DNA of 64,000 nucleotides from Anthracocystis setariae (Eukaryota > Basidiomycota > Ustilaginomycetes > Ustilaginales > Ustilaginaceae), in contig CAKMXJ010000022.1 of the NCBI GenBank assembly GCA_928724745.1, positions 186,001 through 250,000 of the forward strand, given 5' to 3'. Numbering within the stretch: position 1 is the stretch's first letter; every line of letters begins with the position of its first letter. This document shows positions 40,301-50,700 of the stretch, piece after piece. The notes under the pieces are model-generated. The model ran no database searches. It was not told the DNA's origin and was given only the letters and a program-made list of their open reading frames with translations. The translations under genes were made by a program, and so were the position numbers.

Positions 40301-40750
40301 GCAGTTACGATCCGTGATCTGATCAATGGATTCGGTGCGGATGCACTCAAAAGCAAGCTGCGCAAATTCATCGATCGCACAGACAGCAGTACGCAATCTT
40401 CTGATGCCAGCAAACAGCCGACCTCGGTGTTGCAGGAGGATTCATCCCTTCCTCGCGACAGTGTTGATTCGGACGGACGTAGCCTGCTCGCCTCGGTAGC
40501 TGGCACGTCGGTCTACCAAGCCATCGACGGTACTCTGGAGGTCGAGTTTGCCGACGACACCGATGCGGCTACGCAGAAAGCCGTGATTGAAAGGCTCGAG
40601 TCGAATCTAGGCACCATGGACGCAAACCAGGCAGCCTCTCTATTGCGCTCGGTCGATGCAGTGCGAAGAGCTGACGAGGAAGCTGAACGCAGGAATTTCG
40701 AGCATGGCTTAGCCATGGCTCGACTAAGGGCCAAAGGTATTCGTATGTAG
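37397..40750 (+). CDS. GH47 class I alpha-1,2-mannosidase, type II membrane protein
   Basis: This is a mannosyl-oligosaccharide 1,2-alpha-mannosidase that would trim N-glycans in the ER/Golgi. I start at Met 37397 (1117 aa), since upstream codons run through simple repeats; Met 37919 (943 aa) is a second possibility. A Ser/Thr-rich cytosolic region of about 200 residues precedes one membrane segment (LVAVIIVATMVSVQIYLV, near 207-225). The catalytic domain spans about 413-900 and contains the GH47 landmarks: AWEGYKKYAWGHDELKP, ETAIRYLGGFLSAYDLSGD, HLTCFSGGML, GPEALTFYTN, RPETIESVFYMWRITGD, ESFTFAETFKYYYLLFS and FTTEAHPL (calcium-binding Thr). A charged, probably disordered extension of ~220 residues follows, longer than in typical members. 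Confidence 0.92.
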   Translation: MASNTSLPAVGQELSPSNLHNQLLSSPPSPNASSSPPSTPSVDIDPQPRNRLQGSAKATDTTSSARSFSQASSSESLRSISGAPSSEPRSGRDQAIVKAPATSPLSSDEPADTQSTTTLSSSLFIPSSHVAGIDTSDPASTTLRLRRAAASQSDTREHEPDRHHTDHRSRKQNNMFGTNSTAGYLPLNSRRNASSASSNLKSWIAKHKKLVAVIIVATMVSVQIYLVGPVIMDMEPVKKIKEEGWSGVKPSEWLNSIADSTTSWYSSSDNTIAFNGGELGPDSFPPLLSEVSFMYAPQSQATLYKDTNPHRGELPTYLEEILNRQPQHQPPPWPLKAPAITPEMWTTRTWADRSTSQPTDADQPGAHNQETEWRQPPWDGWKPPIEELSNPSHNLPKVQYNFDDPTKHSGRRKNATRDDLVAYRQKMVRNAFIHAWEGYKKYAWGHDELKPVSKTPNDPFNGWGASIVDALDTLLILDLPKEYDLARQHVRDIDFRLVAGGRSAYGNADGKIPVFETAIRYLGGFLSAYDLSGDVLMRDRAEELAQLISPAFETNTGVPVGRIKMIDDDLKNSIAYQVQGGAVLAEAGSMLLEFTRLWQVTGNRTYFDRVQRITDWLDHNMTASGRIETLFPTRIYPERNTSYGSISFGGMADSYYEYLIKEHQLLGGRLAQYSRMYSEAIDGAKKVLVKTIETVPGVTLTTIGELAYTRYTAKLEHLTCFSGGMLGLGSRLMSDRSNDIDLAKSVTGTCWWAYNSTATGIGPEALTFYTNEDDDRFDMVHLPDGTTRRGKARGNPIIGVRSVASQYLNRPETIESVFYMWRITGDPVWQERGWQMFASWVTHCMTDVGFSAIYDVNRSPAAWSDNMESFTFAETFKYYYLLFSPPELISLDEYVFTTEAHPLLAPQNGKWTRPGQGSRRFWEVDATEAMHLPSPTSGSYSGGERGAVGGLTNNQKQMVWDEWQRKSSAVTIRDLINGFGADALKSKLRKFIDRTDSSTQSSDASKQPTSVLQEDSSLPRDSVDSDGRSLLASVAGTSVYQAIDGTLEVEFADDTDAATQKAVIERLESNLGTMDANQAASLLRSVDAVRRADEEAERRNFEHGLAMARLRAKGIRM

Positions 40751-41207
40751 TCGATCTCATAGAGCCTTTATTATCACCGCCGCCGCAATCATACAGTATA
40801 CAGCAAGTCCAGTGATATGAACGAGTCTGAGGTGTGGAGAGAGAGGAGAGATTGAGACGTAAGAGTATTGAGCGCACGGTTCACAGCTGAGCGATTATTT
40901 TCAGGCGGCATCCGGAAATTCCGATAGGCAAAAGACACACAGACCTGAAACAAGCGCCTTGGCACATTCACACTACCAACTGTCCCTGGTCAGCTGCTCC
41001 CTCCTTTCTCTTCACTTAGCACGCTCGCGGTCGTCAACTCTCTCATTTGAGGCGAGGCTCGGACCCGCCATAAGCGTGTGAGCCAGTACGGAACCAATCC
41101 GATCGAGTGTCATGTTGCGGTGAAGTAGCGATAACGCCTGCTACCACCACCACACCTCTCTTTGCGGCCTAGAGCCGACCTCGGTGTGCTCTCTTGCCTG
41201 CACAGCC
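40751..41207. other. Intergenic region between mannosidase and TRAPP gene
   Basis: This 457-bp tandem gap holds the 3' UTR of one gene and promoter of the next. A CAGTATACAG element is near 40794. No gene is seen. Confidence 0.6.
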
Positions 41208-44200
41208 ATGAGCGATCTACGCATCCATGCCGCCTTGTCACCGCGCGTGGCTGTCCTTTCCAGCCCAGACGTCGACCGCATCATCCAGCGAAATGGCATT
41301 CCGGACCTTGCGACCCTTTTGCGACCCTTTGAATTCTCAGTGGAACGCCTTTCGGTCCGCACTTCGCAGCTCGAGACACGCGTGTGTGACCGCTTCCCGC
41401 TTCGATTCGATCCCTACTCGCTCTTCAATCCAGATGCTGCTCGCGCCATCAGCTCGTCCCAATCTCAACCTCCTCCTCCTCCGAGACCATCAGTAGCCGC
41501 CCATTCGCACGAAGAGCTTCTGGATCGAGTCAATCAACTCCTGGCAACCAATATCAAAACATGGCATGCGCAAGTCCCAAGACCACCACTCACAGCTAAG
41601 CAGCCTGTGAGCCTCGAGAGAAGTCAGGACAACGACCATGACGATGCCAAGGATCCGGCCTTGGAGGAAACCTTGCGGAAGCTGCAAAGAGGCTCGGTAG
41701 AGGAGGCAGCCCCGTGGTTTGCTGCTGTTCAGAAACTTGTCTTTGGGCAGCGTACTATCGCTAAACACGAGTCATTCGGTCATCCAGTGGCTGTCCTTCT
41801 GGCTGTCTCTAGCGCTTCGCCAGATCCGATGAACGACTTTGCCAAGCTGTATGAGGCAACTGCACAACCCTCGCCCTTCCCCGCTCACCCCTACATCAAT
41901 CCAGATACGCTCAAGTACTACGTCCTCATCCACGATGTCCGAACGTCCGGGTCTGATCTCGCAGCCTCAAAAGAGATCCTCGAACAGATCAAACGGACCT
42001 ACGGTCTGCACTGCTGCCTGTTGGCCATCAACAGTGCCTCCGAAGAGCGTGCTGCTCCGCCTGATGAGCTTGTTAGCCTCTGGGCGCCCCACCTTCCAAC
42101 ATTGCCGAGTTCACCGACAATGGCAACCAGCCCGAGGCCCCAAGACCCATCCTCCTATATTGCAACAAGTCTCGACGAAGAGGACGTCAAGCGCATCAAA
42201 GGGTTCATCCGAGAGCTCACTGCTCAGTCCATCGTACCATTCATGGAGCGATATGTCCAGCACATGGGTGATCATCTCGCTAGCTCGCGCAAAGGCCTGA
42301 CTAATCGGCTGTTTGGCGCTTCCCGAAAGCTCTTTGGTGGAGTGTCGGTCGGCGGCAGCAGCAGCGACAAGAGCGGATCTTTGGCTGGTCTTGCTACCTC
42401 GGGCGGCTACGATCCTCAGCACGATTACTACCCATACAGCTCGATCGAAGCGCAAACACGACGTCTCGCCGATTTTGCTTTCACCATCAGAGACTACAAG
42501 CTGGCTGCTTCCATGTATGATCTTGGTCGCAAGGACTTTGGCGGAGACAAAGCCTATCACCATGCAGCAGGCGCTACAGAGATGTTTGGTCTGTCACATC
42601 TCATGATCATGTATACAACGCGGAGCGCTCCGATCGATGTGGATAGCTACTTGGCGCAAGCCTGCCAAGAGTATGGATTGCGATCATCGACACGGGCCAA
42701 TGCACCAGTGGTGGACGACAATCACGCGCTTCGAGCAACGCTGCTCTATTACGAGGCCTACCGCATGCTAGGCTACTTACGTGCCGCGCCAGCTGGATTG
42801 GTGCGCATGTCTGCCAAATCAGACGAGGTGCTATCGCCGCTTCTGCTCGAACAGGCTGCAATGGCGTGTCTCCAGCTCCGACCTAGACCGTCCTTGCGAA
42901 AGTTTGCTCTGCATCTGGTCGCAGCCGCTCACAAATATCAAGCGTGCGGGCAAAAGCTCCTTTCTCTGCGCTGCTACGCCCTAGCTGCTGTCGTCTATCG
43001 AGAAAAAGGTTGGGCGCTCATCGAAAATCACATCGAGCACGAGCTTGGCTTGCAAGCATACAACGAAGGAGATTCGGACGCCGCAGTGACGCATCTGCTC
43101 AAGCTGATCCGTCCCAGCAACAATTCAACCGTCGAGCACGAATCGTTCCTTAGCGCTTTGCGAACTGCTTACAAGTACTCTGGTCAGGCCACGCACGGTT
43201 CTTCAGAAGCAGCTCCCGAGTCTGCGATGTTGACACTCTCATTCTCTGTCTTTGACTCTGCGACCGCATCGCTGCGCTTCGTTCCCGAGTCGAGCGCTTC
43301 GGCAACGTCGACGATCGACGATGCGGTTTGGGAAAGGCTCGAACAAGAGCTTATCGAGCATGGACTTGGGGACCGAACTCTGCCGGACGGAACTACTCGT
43401 AGACGCGAGCGCCCAACCAGTCAGACATCGACGCAAGCTAGACAAGTTCCAATCAATCAGACGTTCTGGTTCGAGGTACAGGTTCGCAACCCGCTCGGTG
43501 TGCAACTGACTATTGACAACATTCGTCCAGTCCTAGCGCCTTCGAATCCTTCGGAAGCTGGTAATATGCTTACTTCGGAGGACTTTGAGGCTGAAGCCAT
43601 CGAGGCCGTCACTCTTGGTCCTTTCGGGCATCGCAGGGTGAGGATACCTATTCGGATTCGCAAAGAAGCACAGAGTCTTCGCGTCGCTAGCGTGACATTC
43701 AGGTTGGCCGAAGCCATCGATCTCGTTCAGAAGCTAGACAAGAAGGGCAAACGACTCAATGCTACCAAGGAACACAGGACTTCAGTAGCGTACGGTCCAG
43801 ATCTCAGCTTGGCTGTCTCCGTGCATGCTCCTCGGCCGACCCTGACCGCCAAGGTCATCGAAGCTCCTGCGCAGATGTTCCTGGGTGAGCAGATCAGGCT
43901 AAAAGTCTTGCTCAAGAACGAGGGGACTACGTCAATTGTGGATTTGCGTGCGCTTTGCGACCAGCCGGAAGCCGCAACTTTTGCCTTCGATGACGCGTCC
44001 GTTCAAAGTGCCAGCGATCTGAGCATGGTCAACCATCTCGAACCAGGTCGCCCACAGCCTGTCTTGGATAGCCACGGCCACATGCAGCTCGAGCCAGGGC
44101 ACGAAGCCGAAGCAATCTTGACTTTGCGTCCAGTCAGGGTTGGAGGGGTCAACCTTGCTTGGCTGCTTTCCTTCTCGTCGGATGATGGCAAGACTTATCT

Positions 44201-45338
44201 ATCAAGGATGGCCCTTTCGACACACGTGTCGCCAGCCATTCAGATCAGTGTCGAGACCAAGCCAAGTCGCGGTGTAGACTGCTGGCACGATGTGACGATC
44301 GAAGCTAGCAACCGGCTGTCGCAAAACCAAGTGCGTTTCAATGCGCTGTCAGTTCTTAGCCCTCACTGGAAGATTGTCAGTGACTTCAGTACGGGTCAAG
44401 AGATCATCGTGCCGCCCAAGCAGACTTGGAGAGGGCGGTTGCAGATTCAAACGATCGATCAAAAGGGTGTCGACTCAGAGGCAGAACAGTTCACGGCGAC
44501 CAAACTTCAAGATCTTCTGCTTAGTCGTGACACACGTCGATCTCGCGCATCCGACATCGAGCTGCGCTTCTCGAGCCAGACATGCGGAGCAGAAAGTCAA
44601 AACACCATGTCGCCGTTGAAGCTGTATCGCGAAGCACGCAGGGTGTGGCGCACCAAGTCGCTAGCTGCGACATTCCCAACCATGTCGGCGCGCGATCGAC
44701 GTGCCTGCTTCATGCTCTGGGAGGCTCGCGACTTTGACGTTCTCGTCCATTACATCGTCCAATGCACACAAGACGAAGCATCCGTGCGCCACGGTCAGAT
44801 GCACGTATACGGTCTCCAACCTGGACCGCTGCGCAGTCAGATCCGGGCAATCACACATCCACGTCTCGAAGATGCCACGTCGCAGGGCAGTCAGATCCGA
44901 AGCCTGTACGCCGAGACGATCAAGGAAAAGGCAAGCTTGCTTCAGAACATCCTGACGAGTCGTCTTGCCGTCGATCAGAATCCGGTGGTTGCCTATATAG
45001 AGGCAGAGGCATCCGACGAGCAAGACGCCAAGACGATACGTGGGTACAAGTTTAGGCTGCGCAACTTTTCCGACCGGTATACGGTGCACGTCGTGGTTCA
45101 ACTGTCCGAGTTGGCCGGCTCCGTCTCGAGCTGGGTGGGTAGAAAGACGTTACGGTGCGAGCTGGCGCCTGGATCGGGTGCTGAGTTGGTCGGCCGTAGG
45201 AGGGAGGGTGAAGGCGAAACGAACGGTGTGCCTCGGTATGTTGTCATTAGCGAGTCGTATTTGCCGAACATGGTCTCCAAGGAGCAGGGTAAAGGGGAGA
45301 TCAAGGAGCTTGTTGCACGATATGTAGAGCATCACTGA
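41208..45338 (+). CDS. TRS85: TRAPP complex subunit TRAPPC8/Trs85 homologue
   Basis: This 1376-aa protein is related to TRAPPC8 (yeast Trs85), the specific subunit of TRAPPIII, a GEF complex for the Rab Ypt1 in ER-Golgi transport and autophagy. I chose Met 41208 (MSDLRIHAALSPRVAVLSS) over the frame start 24 bases upstream. Recognisable blocks are the N-terminal region (ALSPRVAVLSS), the conserved core with KRIKGFIRELTAQSIVPFMERYVQHM (about 330-355) followed by SSRKGLTNRLFGASRKLFGG, and helical repeat-like stretches (ADFAFTIRDYKLAASMYDLGRKDF, AGATEMFGLSHLM). Beta-rich Ig-like segments occupy the C-terminal third (for example MFLGEQIRLKVLLKNEGTTS). The length fits the family. No introns or breaks are seen. 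Confidence 0.88.
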   Translation: MSDLRIHAALSPRVAVLSSPDVDRIIQRNGIPDLATLLRPFEFSVERLSVRTSQLETRVCDRFPLRFDPYSLFNPDAARAISSSQSQPPPPPRPSVAAHSHEELLDRVNQLLATNIKTWHAQVPRPPLTAKQPVSLERSQDNDHDDAKDPALEETLRKLQRGSVEEAAPWFAAVQKLVFGQRTIAKHESFGHPVAVLLAVSSASPDPMNDFAKLYEATAQPSPFPAHPYINPDTLKYYVLIHDVRTSGSDLAASKEILEQIKRTYGLHCCLLAINSASEERAAPPDELVSLWAPHLPTLPSSPTMATSPRPQDPSSYIATSLDEEDVKRIKGFIRELTAQSIVPFMERYVQHMGDHLASSRKGLTNRLFGASRKLFGGVSVGGSSSDKSGSLAGLATSGGYDPQHDYYPYSSIEAQTRRLADFAFTIRDYKLAASMYDLGRKDFGGDKAYHHAAGATEMFGLSHLMIMYTTRSAPIDVDSYLAQACQEYGLRSSTRANAPVVDDNHALRATLLYYEAYRMLGYLRAAPAGLVRMSAKSDEVLSPLLLEQAAMACLQLRPRPSLRKFALHLVAAAHKYQACGQKLLSLRCYALAAVVYREKGWALIENHIEHELGLQAYNEGDSDAAVTHLLKLIRPSNNSTVEHESFLSALRTAYKYSGQATHGSSEAAPESAMLTLSFSVFDSATASLRFVPESSASATSTIDDAVWERLEQELIEHGLGDRTLPDGTTRRRERPTSQTSTQARQVPINQTFWFEVQVRNPLGVQLTIDNIRPVLAPSNPSEAGNMLTSEDFEAEAIEAVTLGPFGHRRVRIPIRIRKEAQSLRVASVTFRLAEAIDLVQKLDKKGKRLNATKEHRTSVAYGPDLSLAVSVHAPRPTLTAKVIEAPAQMFLGEQIRLKVLLKNEGTTSIVDLRALCDQPEAATFAFDDASVQSASDLSMVNHLEPGRPQPVLDSHGHMQLEPGHEAEAILTLRPVRVGGVNLAWLLSFSSDDGKTYLSRMALSTHVSPAIQISVETKPSRGVDCWHDVTIEASNRLSQNQVRFNALSVLSPHWKIVSDFSTGQEIIVPPKQTWRGRLQIQTIDQKGVDSEAEQFTATKLQDLLLSRDTRRSRASDIELRFSSQTCGAESQNTMSPLKLYREARRVWRTKSLAATFPTMSARDRRACFMLWEARDFDVLVHYIVQCTQDEASVRHGQMHVYGLQPGPLRSQIRAITHPRLEDATSQGSQIRSLYAETIKEKASLLQNILTSRLAVDQNPVVAYIEAEASDEQDAKTIRGYKFRLRNFSDRYTVHVVVQLSELAGSVSSWVGRKTLRCELAPGSGAELVGRRREGEGETNGVPRYVVISESYLPNMVSKEQGKGEIKELVARYVEHH

Positions 45339-45664
45339 TCAAACGCTTCAGACTGCATGGGCGATGCAAATGTGATATACAGTGAAGTTGATTTGTCCAT
45401 GCGTCGTCTGATGTTGGGTACCTGGCACGAAGTGAAGAGCAAGCGGTGTGTACACTGTGGAGAAGAATGTCGGTGGACTGGGAAGGTGGAGTTTCGGAGG
45501 GATTCTGTTTTAGTTCGGTCCGGGGAATTCTGGTTCAGTTTCCTTGCGTGCTGCCCAAAGGGTTGAGGATGTTAGAGCGTGCGTCAAGGTGGGTGGTGGT
45601 GTGAATTGTGTGAACTGCGGTTGCGTTACTGGCGTTGGGTTTTCCGGAAATTTCAAATTTCCAC

Positions 45665-45668
<4 letters not shown>

Positions 45669-45699
<31 letters not shown>
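45669..45699. repeat. Poly-T tract
   Basis: 31 consecutive T. Prone to slippage; length may vary between strains or be an assembly uncertainty. Confidence 0.95.
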
Positions 45700-46390
45700 C
45701 TGTCCATTCTTTACCCCAAGAAAAGAAGAATCGCGGCGCGTGCCACTCGACAAGTGTGACCCTGGGGGCGCTACGCGCAATTTGGCTGCTTCTAACCGAG
45801 TTCAAGTCCTGATCCGCGTCTGCAAACACAAAGTGCAGTATTTTGGGTGCTACAGACAGCTTTGACAGCCGACTGTCGTGACGTGAGGGATTGTTGGTAG
45901 AACCAGAAAAGAGGAAAAAAAAAAAAACTTTTTCTTTCGCCCTTGCTCACCATGGTGTGTGACTCCAAAGCCTCGAGAGTGAAAGAAGCTTCCCACCATC
46001 GTTGGCCAAGCGAGGCACAAAGTATCTCCAGCTCAATTGCATGCGCTAAGACTGCTCATGGCGCCGATCAGTGTATCCGATCAGAAGGCTTCCCATAACG
46101 GAAAACGGCAGGCCTGGATGAAGGTTTACACACAGCAGTGAAGAGTTTAGACATGTTACAGTTGTAGCTGCTTTGCTAATTGCGATGGTGGATGTCGGAA
46201 AAACGGACGAACTGTGTGAGCACGCAAAAATGGGTTTTCTCCCTCTGCAGAGTCATACAGTCAGTACTGTATATACGCGGCTTCGCTTCCGAATGTACTG
46301 CTCTTTCGCTGGCTACAGAAGGTGCTCGCTCTCATTCCCGTTCGAGTTCATGCAAGACGTAAGCTCCGCCGTTCTCCCCAAAGCGCACAT

Positions 46391-46391
<1 letters not shown>

Positions 46392-46443
<52 letters not shown>
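46392..46443. repeat. (TC)n microsatellite
   Basis: About 26 TC units without interruption. It creates Ser-Leu and Arg-Glu artefact frames on both strands. Confidence 0.95.
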
Positions 46444-46446
<3 letters not shown>

Positions 46447-47720
46447 TCGAGTCTTCTTTGTTCACTTTGGCTACAGTGCAGTACAACGAATTGGCATTGT
46501 CTTGCCGCATCGTCCCAAGACCCGACAGCCATCCGCTGCTTTTCTTCGCTTTTAATCCTGTATTGCACTGTGCTGTACTTTTCGTGCTGTACTTTTTCGC
46601 CAAGACTTTGCACCCCGACGGCAACGGTACTTTGCCGTTCGATATCCGTGCGCCAATTTTTCTTTTCTTTTTATTTTTGTTGATTGGTTTTTTGGGTCTT
46701 TCCGTTGCCGCGTTTTTGACCTGCAGCTGGTCAGCCGCACACAGACATTGGCAAGCGCACCAGAGCACTCTACAATTCTGTACTGTTACTGGACCACCAC
46801 CTGGGTCGAATCCTACCGCTGCTTTTGGCTTCGCTTTTGCATACTGCACATCCTTCTGCACCCTTTCGCTGGCCTGATCCCACCGCTGCTGCTGATCGGG
46901 GCTCACATCACACTTTACCATCTCCTCCTCCTCCTCTTCCTCTTCCTCATCGTCATCACCATCACCATTGCCCTCACTGCCGTTGTCTCGAGTGGATCCA
47001 ACCCTCATCTTTGTTGCTCCAACGTGACAGCCAGGTGCAACAACCGGCAAAAGCTCTCTCGACTGCGCAGCTCGATCGCGTTTCGTCGAACCCCATCGAC
47101 CGATACGGCTTGCTTCAACAACTCGAACGACGACCACCGCAGGCTGGAGCTTGTCAAGAGCGCCGCTCGATTCGGCCGCCCTCGTTCCTCCTACCCCTCT
47201 GCCAAACTGTATTGTTGTTGCCAGCGTGACCTAGTTGCGGCTCATCCGACGTGGATCCAACTTTGTTTTTGAGTCTGTCGACGTCTTCTCATAGTCCCTC
47301 TTTTCCGAAGAACGAGGTGCCCCAACAGTCTTGAACTCGTACAGTCATCATCGGCCAATCCCTTCTCGCCCAACGCAGCTCGCCCAACGCGGCTCATCCT
47401 GAAGTTTTGCAGCACATTCAGTCGACGCTTCAGCTTCACATAGACGATAGTCGTTTGTCTGCCAAGGCGCGCTGAATCCATACTAGAGCCAGTCGTAGCC
47501 TGAGCATAGTCTTTCAGCGAGAACACCTTTAAGTCTTGCTGTACTCTCCTTACACCCCGAGCTAAGCGTTGTGACCTGGCACATCGTTGACCACCCGGTC
47601 CAGCCTTCCGAAAAGCGCTGTCCACTTTCACAAGCGCATCATCGTGTCAACCCCAACGTTAGGGACTACCGTCTCAGCAAGAACAAGTCTGACGCTGATC
47701 GCATCTCTCTCTACTCAATC

Positions 47721-50700
47721 ATGGCCCCGTTTGTCCTTAAAGTCAAGGGTAACAAGTCCTTCAGCCCCTTTTCCAATCTTCACGACGAAGACTCCTTGTT
47801 ACGAACATGGCGAGTCTGCACCAAGGTCGCCGCACACCTCGAGCAAGGTCAGCGCCTGGAAAATCTCAGCTGGCGATTGTGGTACCTGCATGATCTCATG
47901 GTCGAGAATGACGATGTTAAGAGCAGGCGAGACTTTAAGAAGCTCTCCAAAAGCACCGGAGAGAAGCTCGATCGCGACAGGGGACGTGCCATCAACGAAC
48001 TCACAGCGCCCAACTTCCGCAAGACCGATTCGGGTGAGGCCCTCCGTCAGAAGGCCATCGAGCGTCAGAAGCTGCGCGCACTCGCCGTTGCCAAGCTCCA
48101 GGGCAAGTTCAGAAACGGAAGCAAACAGAGCATGAAGGAAATGCAGTACACGTTTGCGCTCGATCCAACCGTCAACTTCAAGCAGACCACCGTGGGCAAC
48201 AAAGATGCCTCGAACGAGTATGCTCAAATGCAGCGCCAGAGCGGTCCGGTTGGAACAACCAACAAGTTCCCGCTCAACCTCTCGCCGCAATCCTCCGCAA
48301 ATGCACGCAACGACGCGATGGAGATGAGTGAAGACTCGAACATGGATACCGGCATGATCGACTCGGGTCCGACGTTTGACCAGATCATGGCCAGTGCCGG
48401 CCTCAGTGACCTCGGCAACGTATCGGCAGGATACAGGCTCGAAGATATCGAGGCAGCCGAGAGGGATCTGCTGCTCAACCACCACATTGATCTCAATGCT
48501 CCCCTTGATAGCTTGCTCGAAGGTCTCGGCAATATGGACGACATGCAGATGGATCTGACCGATCTTGGTTTGCCCGTTGGCAATCTTCCGAACTTCAACG
48601 CACCATTCGATCAGAGCTTTGGCGACATCACTGCATCCTCACAGAACGCCACCAGCGCATCTTGGACCGGTCCGATCCGTTCGGCGGGTCCGGCCAAGAT
48701 CAAACAGATCAAGAGGAAGAACACGGATCCCAAGCCACAGAAGGTGGCGTCGGAACTTGCAAGGAAGAAGGCGGAAGAGCTCCGCGCATTCCGCAAGCTC
48801 ACCGAGCAGACACAGCGCACGCACATCCAGAACAGCTCTCGTCCAGAGTCTAAGGAGCCTTCACCCGACGGCAGTGTTAGCAGCAGCTGGAGTGTTCCCG
48901 GCAACGAAGCACAGTCGGAATGGTTCAACTCGTCACTGTACGGCAATAACAACGGCCAGGATCTGTCGCAAAGCTTGCCAGATGCAGCCCATTTTCAACT
49001 TTCAGGCTATCCAAGTATCGCAAACACGCAGAACTCCATGTCTGCCCTTCAGATCGACACTTCGTTTCCCACCATGCAACCGCCTCCGTTCGGCGCAAGG
49101 GGAGCGTCTGTTTCGGTGCCTTCCACTCCTTTGCTGGCACCTGAGGCTGGACCTTTCCACGGCGCCGATCGACCGGTCGATTCGCTGTCAGCACCTTCGT
49201 CACCAACGTTGCGACCTGCTTTGGGCAACATCGGCCGCTCGGGATCTAGCCCCGGTCCGACTACGGGCAAGCCCAAGGCTCCAGTGAAACGTCACTCGAC
49301 CGACGCAATTGGCGCCGATGATGCGCCAAAGCCAAAGGGTCGCGGTCGCAGAAGTATCGCCGGATCGATCGCGTTTACAGCCATCAATCCGGATCTCAAC
49401 AAAAGGCCAGATGGGATGCCAGCTGGCAGCTCCACTCCCAGCACTGCGTTTGCCGGCAACGGCCATCCAACGCAAGCTACATGCACCAACTGCGGTGCCA
49501 CCTCGACTCCACTCTGGCGAAGGGATCCCAACGACCTGCTTCTGTGCAACGCGTGCGGTCTGTACTTGAAACTTCACAAGACGCCAAGACCAAAGTCGCT
49601 CAAGAACCACCACAGCCATTCGCATTCGGGTCATATCACTCCGTCGGCTACTCCTGGTGGAGCTTCGGCGCCCGGTTCGCGCGCCGGTTCGCCGTCCAGG
49701 AGTGGATCGCCCGGCGCGGAAGATATGATGTCTTGCTTCAATTGCGGTACCTACACTACGCCGCTGTGGAGGAAGGACGATGCGGGCCACACGGTGTGCA
49801 ATGCGTGTGGTCTGTATCTCAAATTGCATAACGAGCATCGACCCGTCACGATGAGGGCCGATGTTATCAAGAAGCGATCGAGATACGACGAGAAGAGGGG
49901 AAGAGCTTCTTCGGCTGCCAGTTCGCGTCGCACGTCGCCTCAACCTCAGCTGGCGCCAAATTCGGCAGGTGGCGAGAGCGCCGGCGTGTCCTCGGCAGCG
50001 GAGCCGATGTCGATCGACAAACCAGCGCGCGCCAAGAGCAATTCGGTCACGTTCAGGCTTCCTCCAAGCGTCAAGGGTGAAGATTCCACAGCGAGTACGT
50101 CGACTTCCGCGCCTGGATCCGCTTCCATGCCGAACGCGTCTTGGCCTTCGTTGGGTGTAGCCGCCAACAATACAGGCGGCGATGGTGGCAATGTGGCCCA
50201 CCAGCTCAACGACGCGTTCGAGAATGCCGTCAATCGATTCTCCACCGTCATGACTTCGCCTGCATCCGCCACTTCCAACCCGTCCAGTGAATCTACCACC
50301 TCGGCAACGCAGCAACAGTTTGGCTGGAACGCCAATCCTGCGCCATGGCCAACTGCCAATTCGGGTCCACCGTCGATCTCCAACTCAAACTCCACGCCAA
50401 CCTCTTCAACGGCATCCACCACCTCGCCACCCACGTCCGGACCTAGCGCCACCGACATCCAGACGCTCTCGGCGGCGTTCTCCGCACATCCAGCGTTGGC
50501 ATACGCGGTGCATCAGGCAGCGGAAAAGTTCCCGGCGTTCTTTGCACAGAATCCATTGGCAGCCACAGCAAGTGTCGCCGCCGCCGCGGGGATCAGCAAT
50601 CCGTTCGGAAGCAGTCCCGCGTTCGCTGCAGCGATGGCGGCGGCTCAACAGGCGCATCCCAACGCCAATGCGGGCAACGCGGATGTAGGTACTACGGCAG

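Larger units (their letters stand above)
45339..47720. other. Intergenic region and 5' UTR upstream of the GATA factor
   Basis: About 2.4 kb without a supported gene. It contains a 31-base T tract, a 52-base (TC)n tract, TACTGTA elements (46265, 46780 areas) and a pyrimidine-rich stretch near 46915-46970. The GATA frame is open back to 47571, but the first well-placed Met is at 47721. A long UTR with short upstream frames is likely. Confidence 0.6.

Noticed and set aside
46173..46877. 234-codon frame with Leu/Ser repeats
   Set aside because: It is kept open by the (TC)n tract and T-rich DNA; no domain and no plausible start context.
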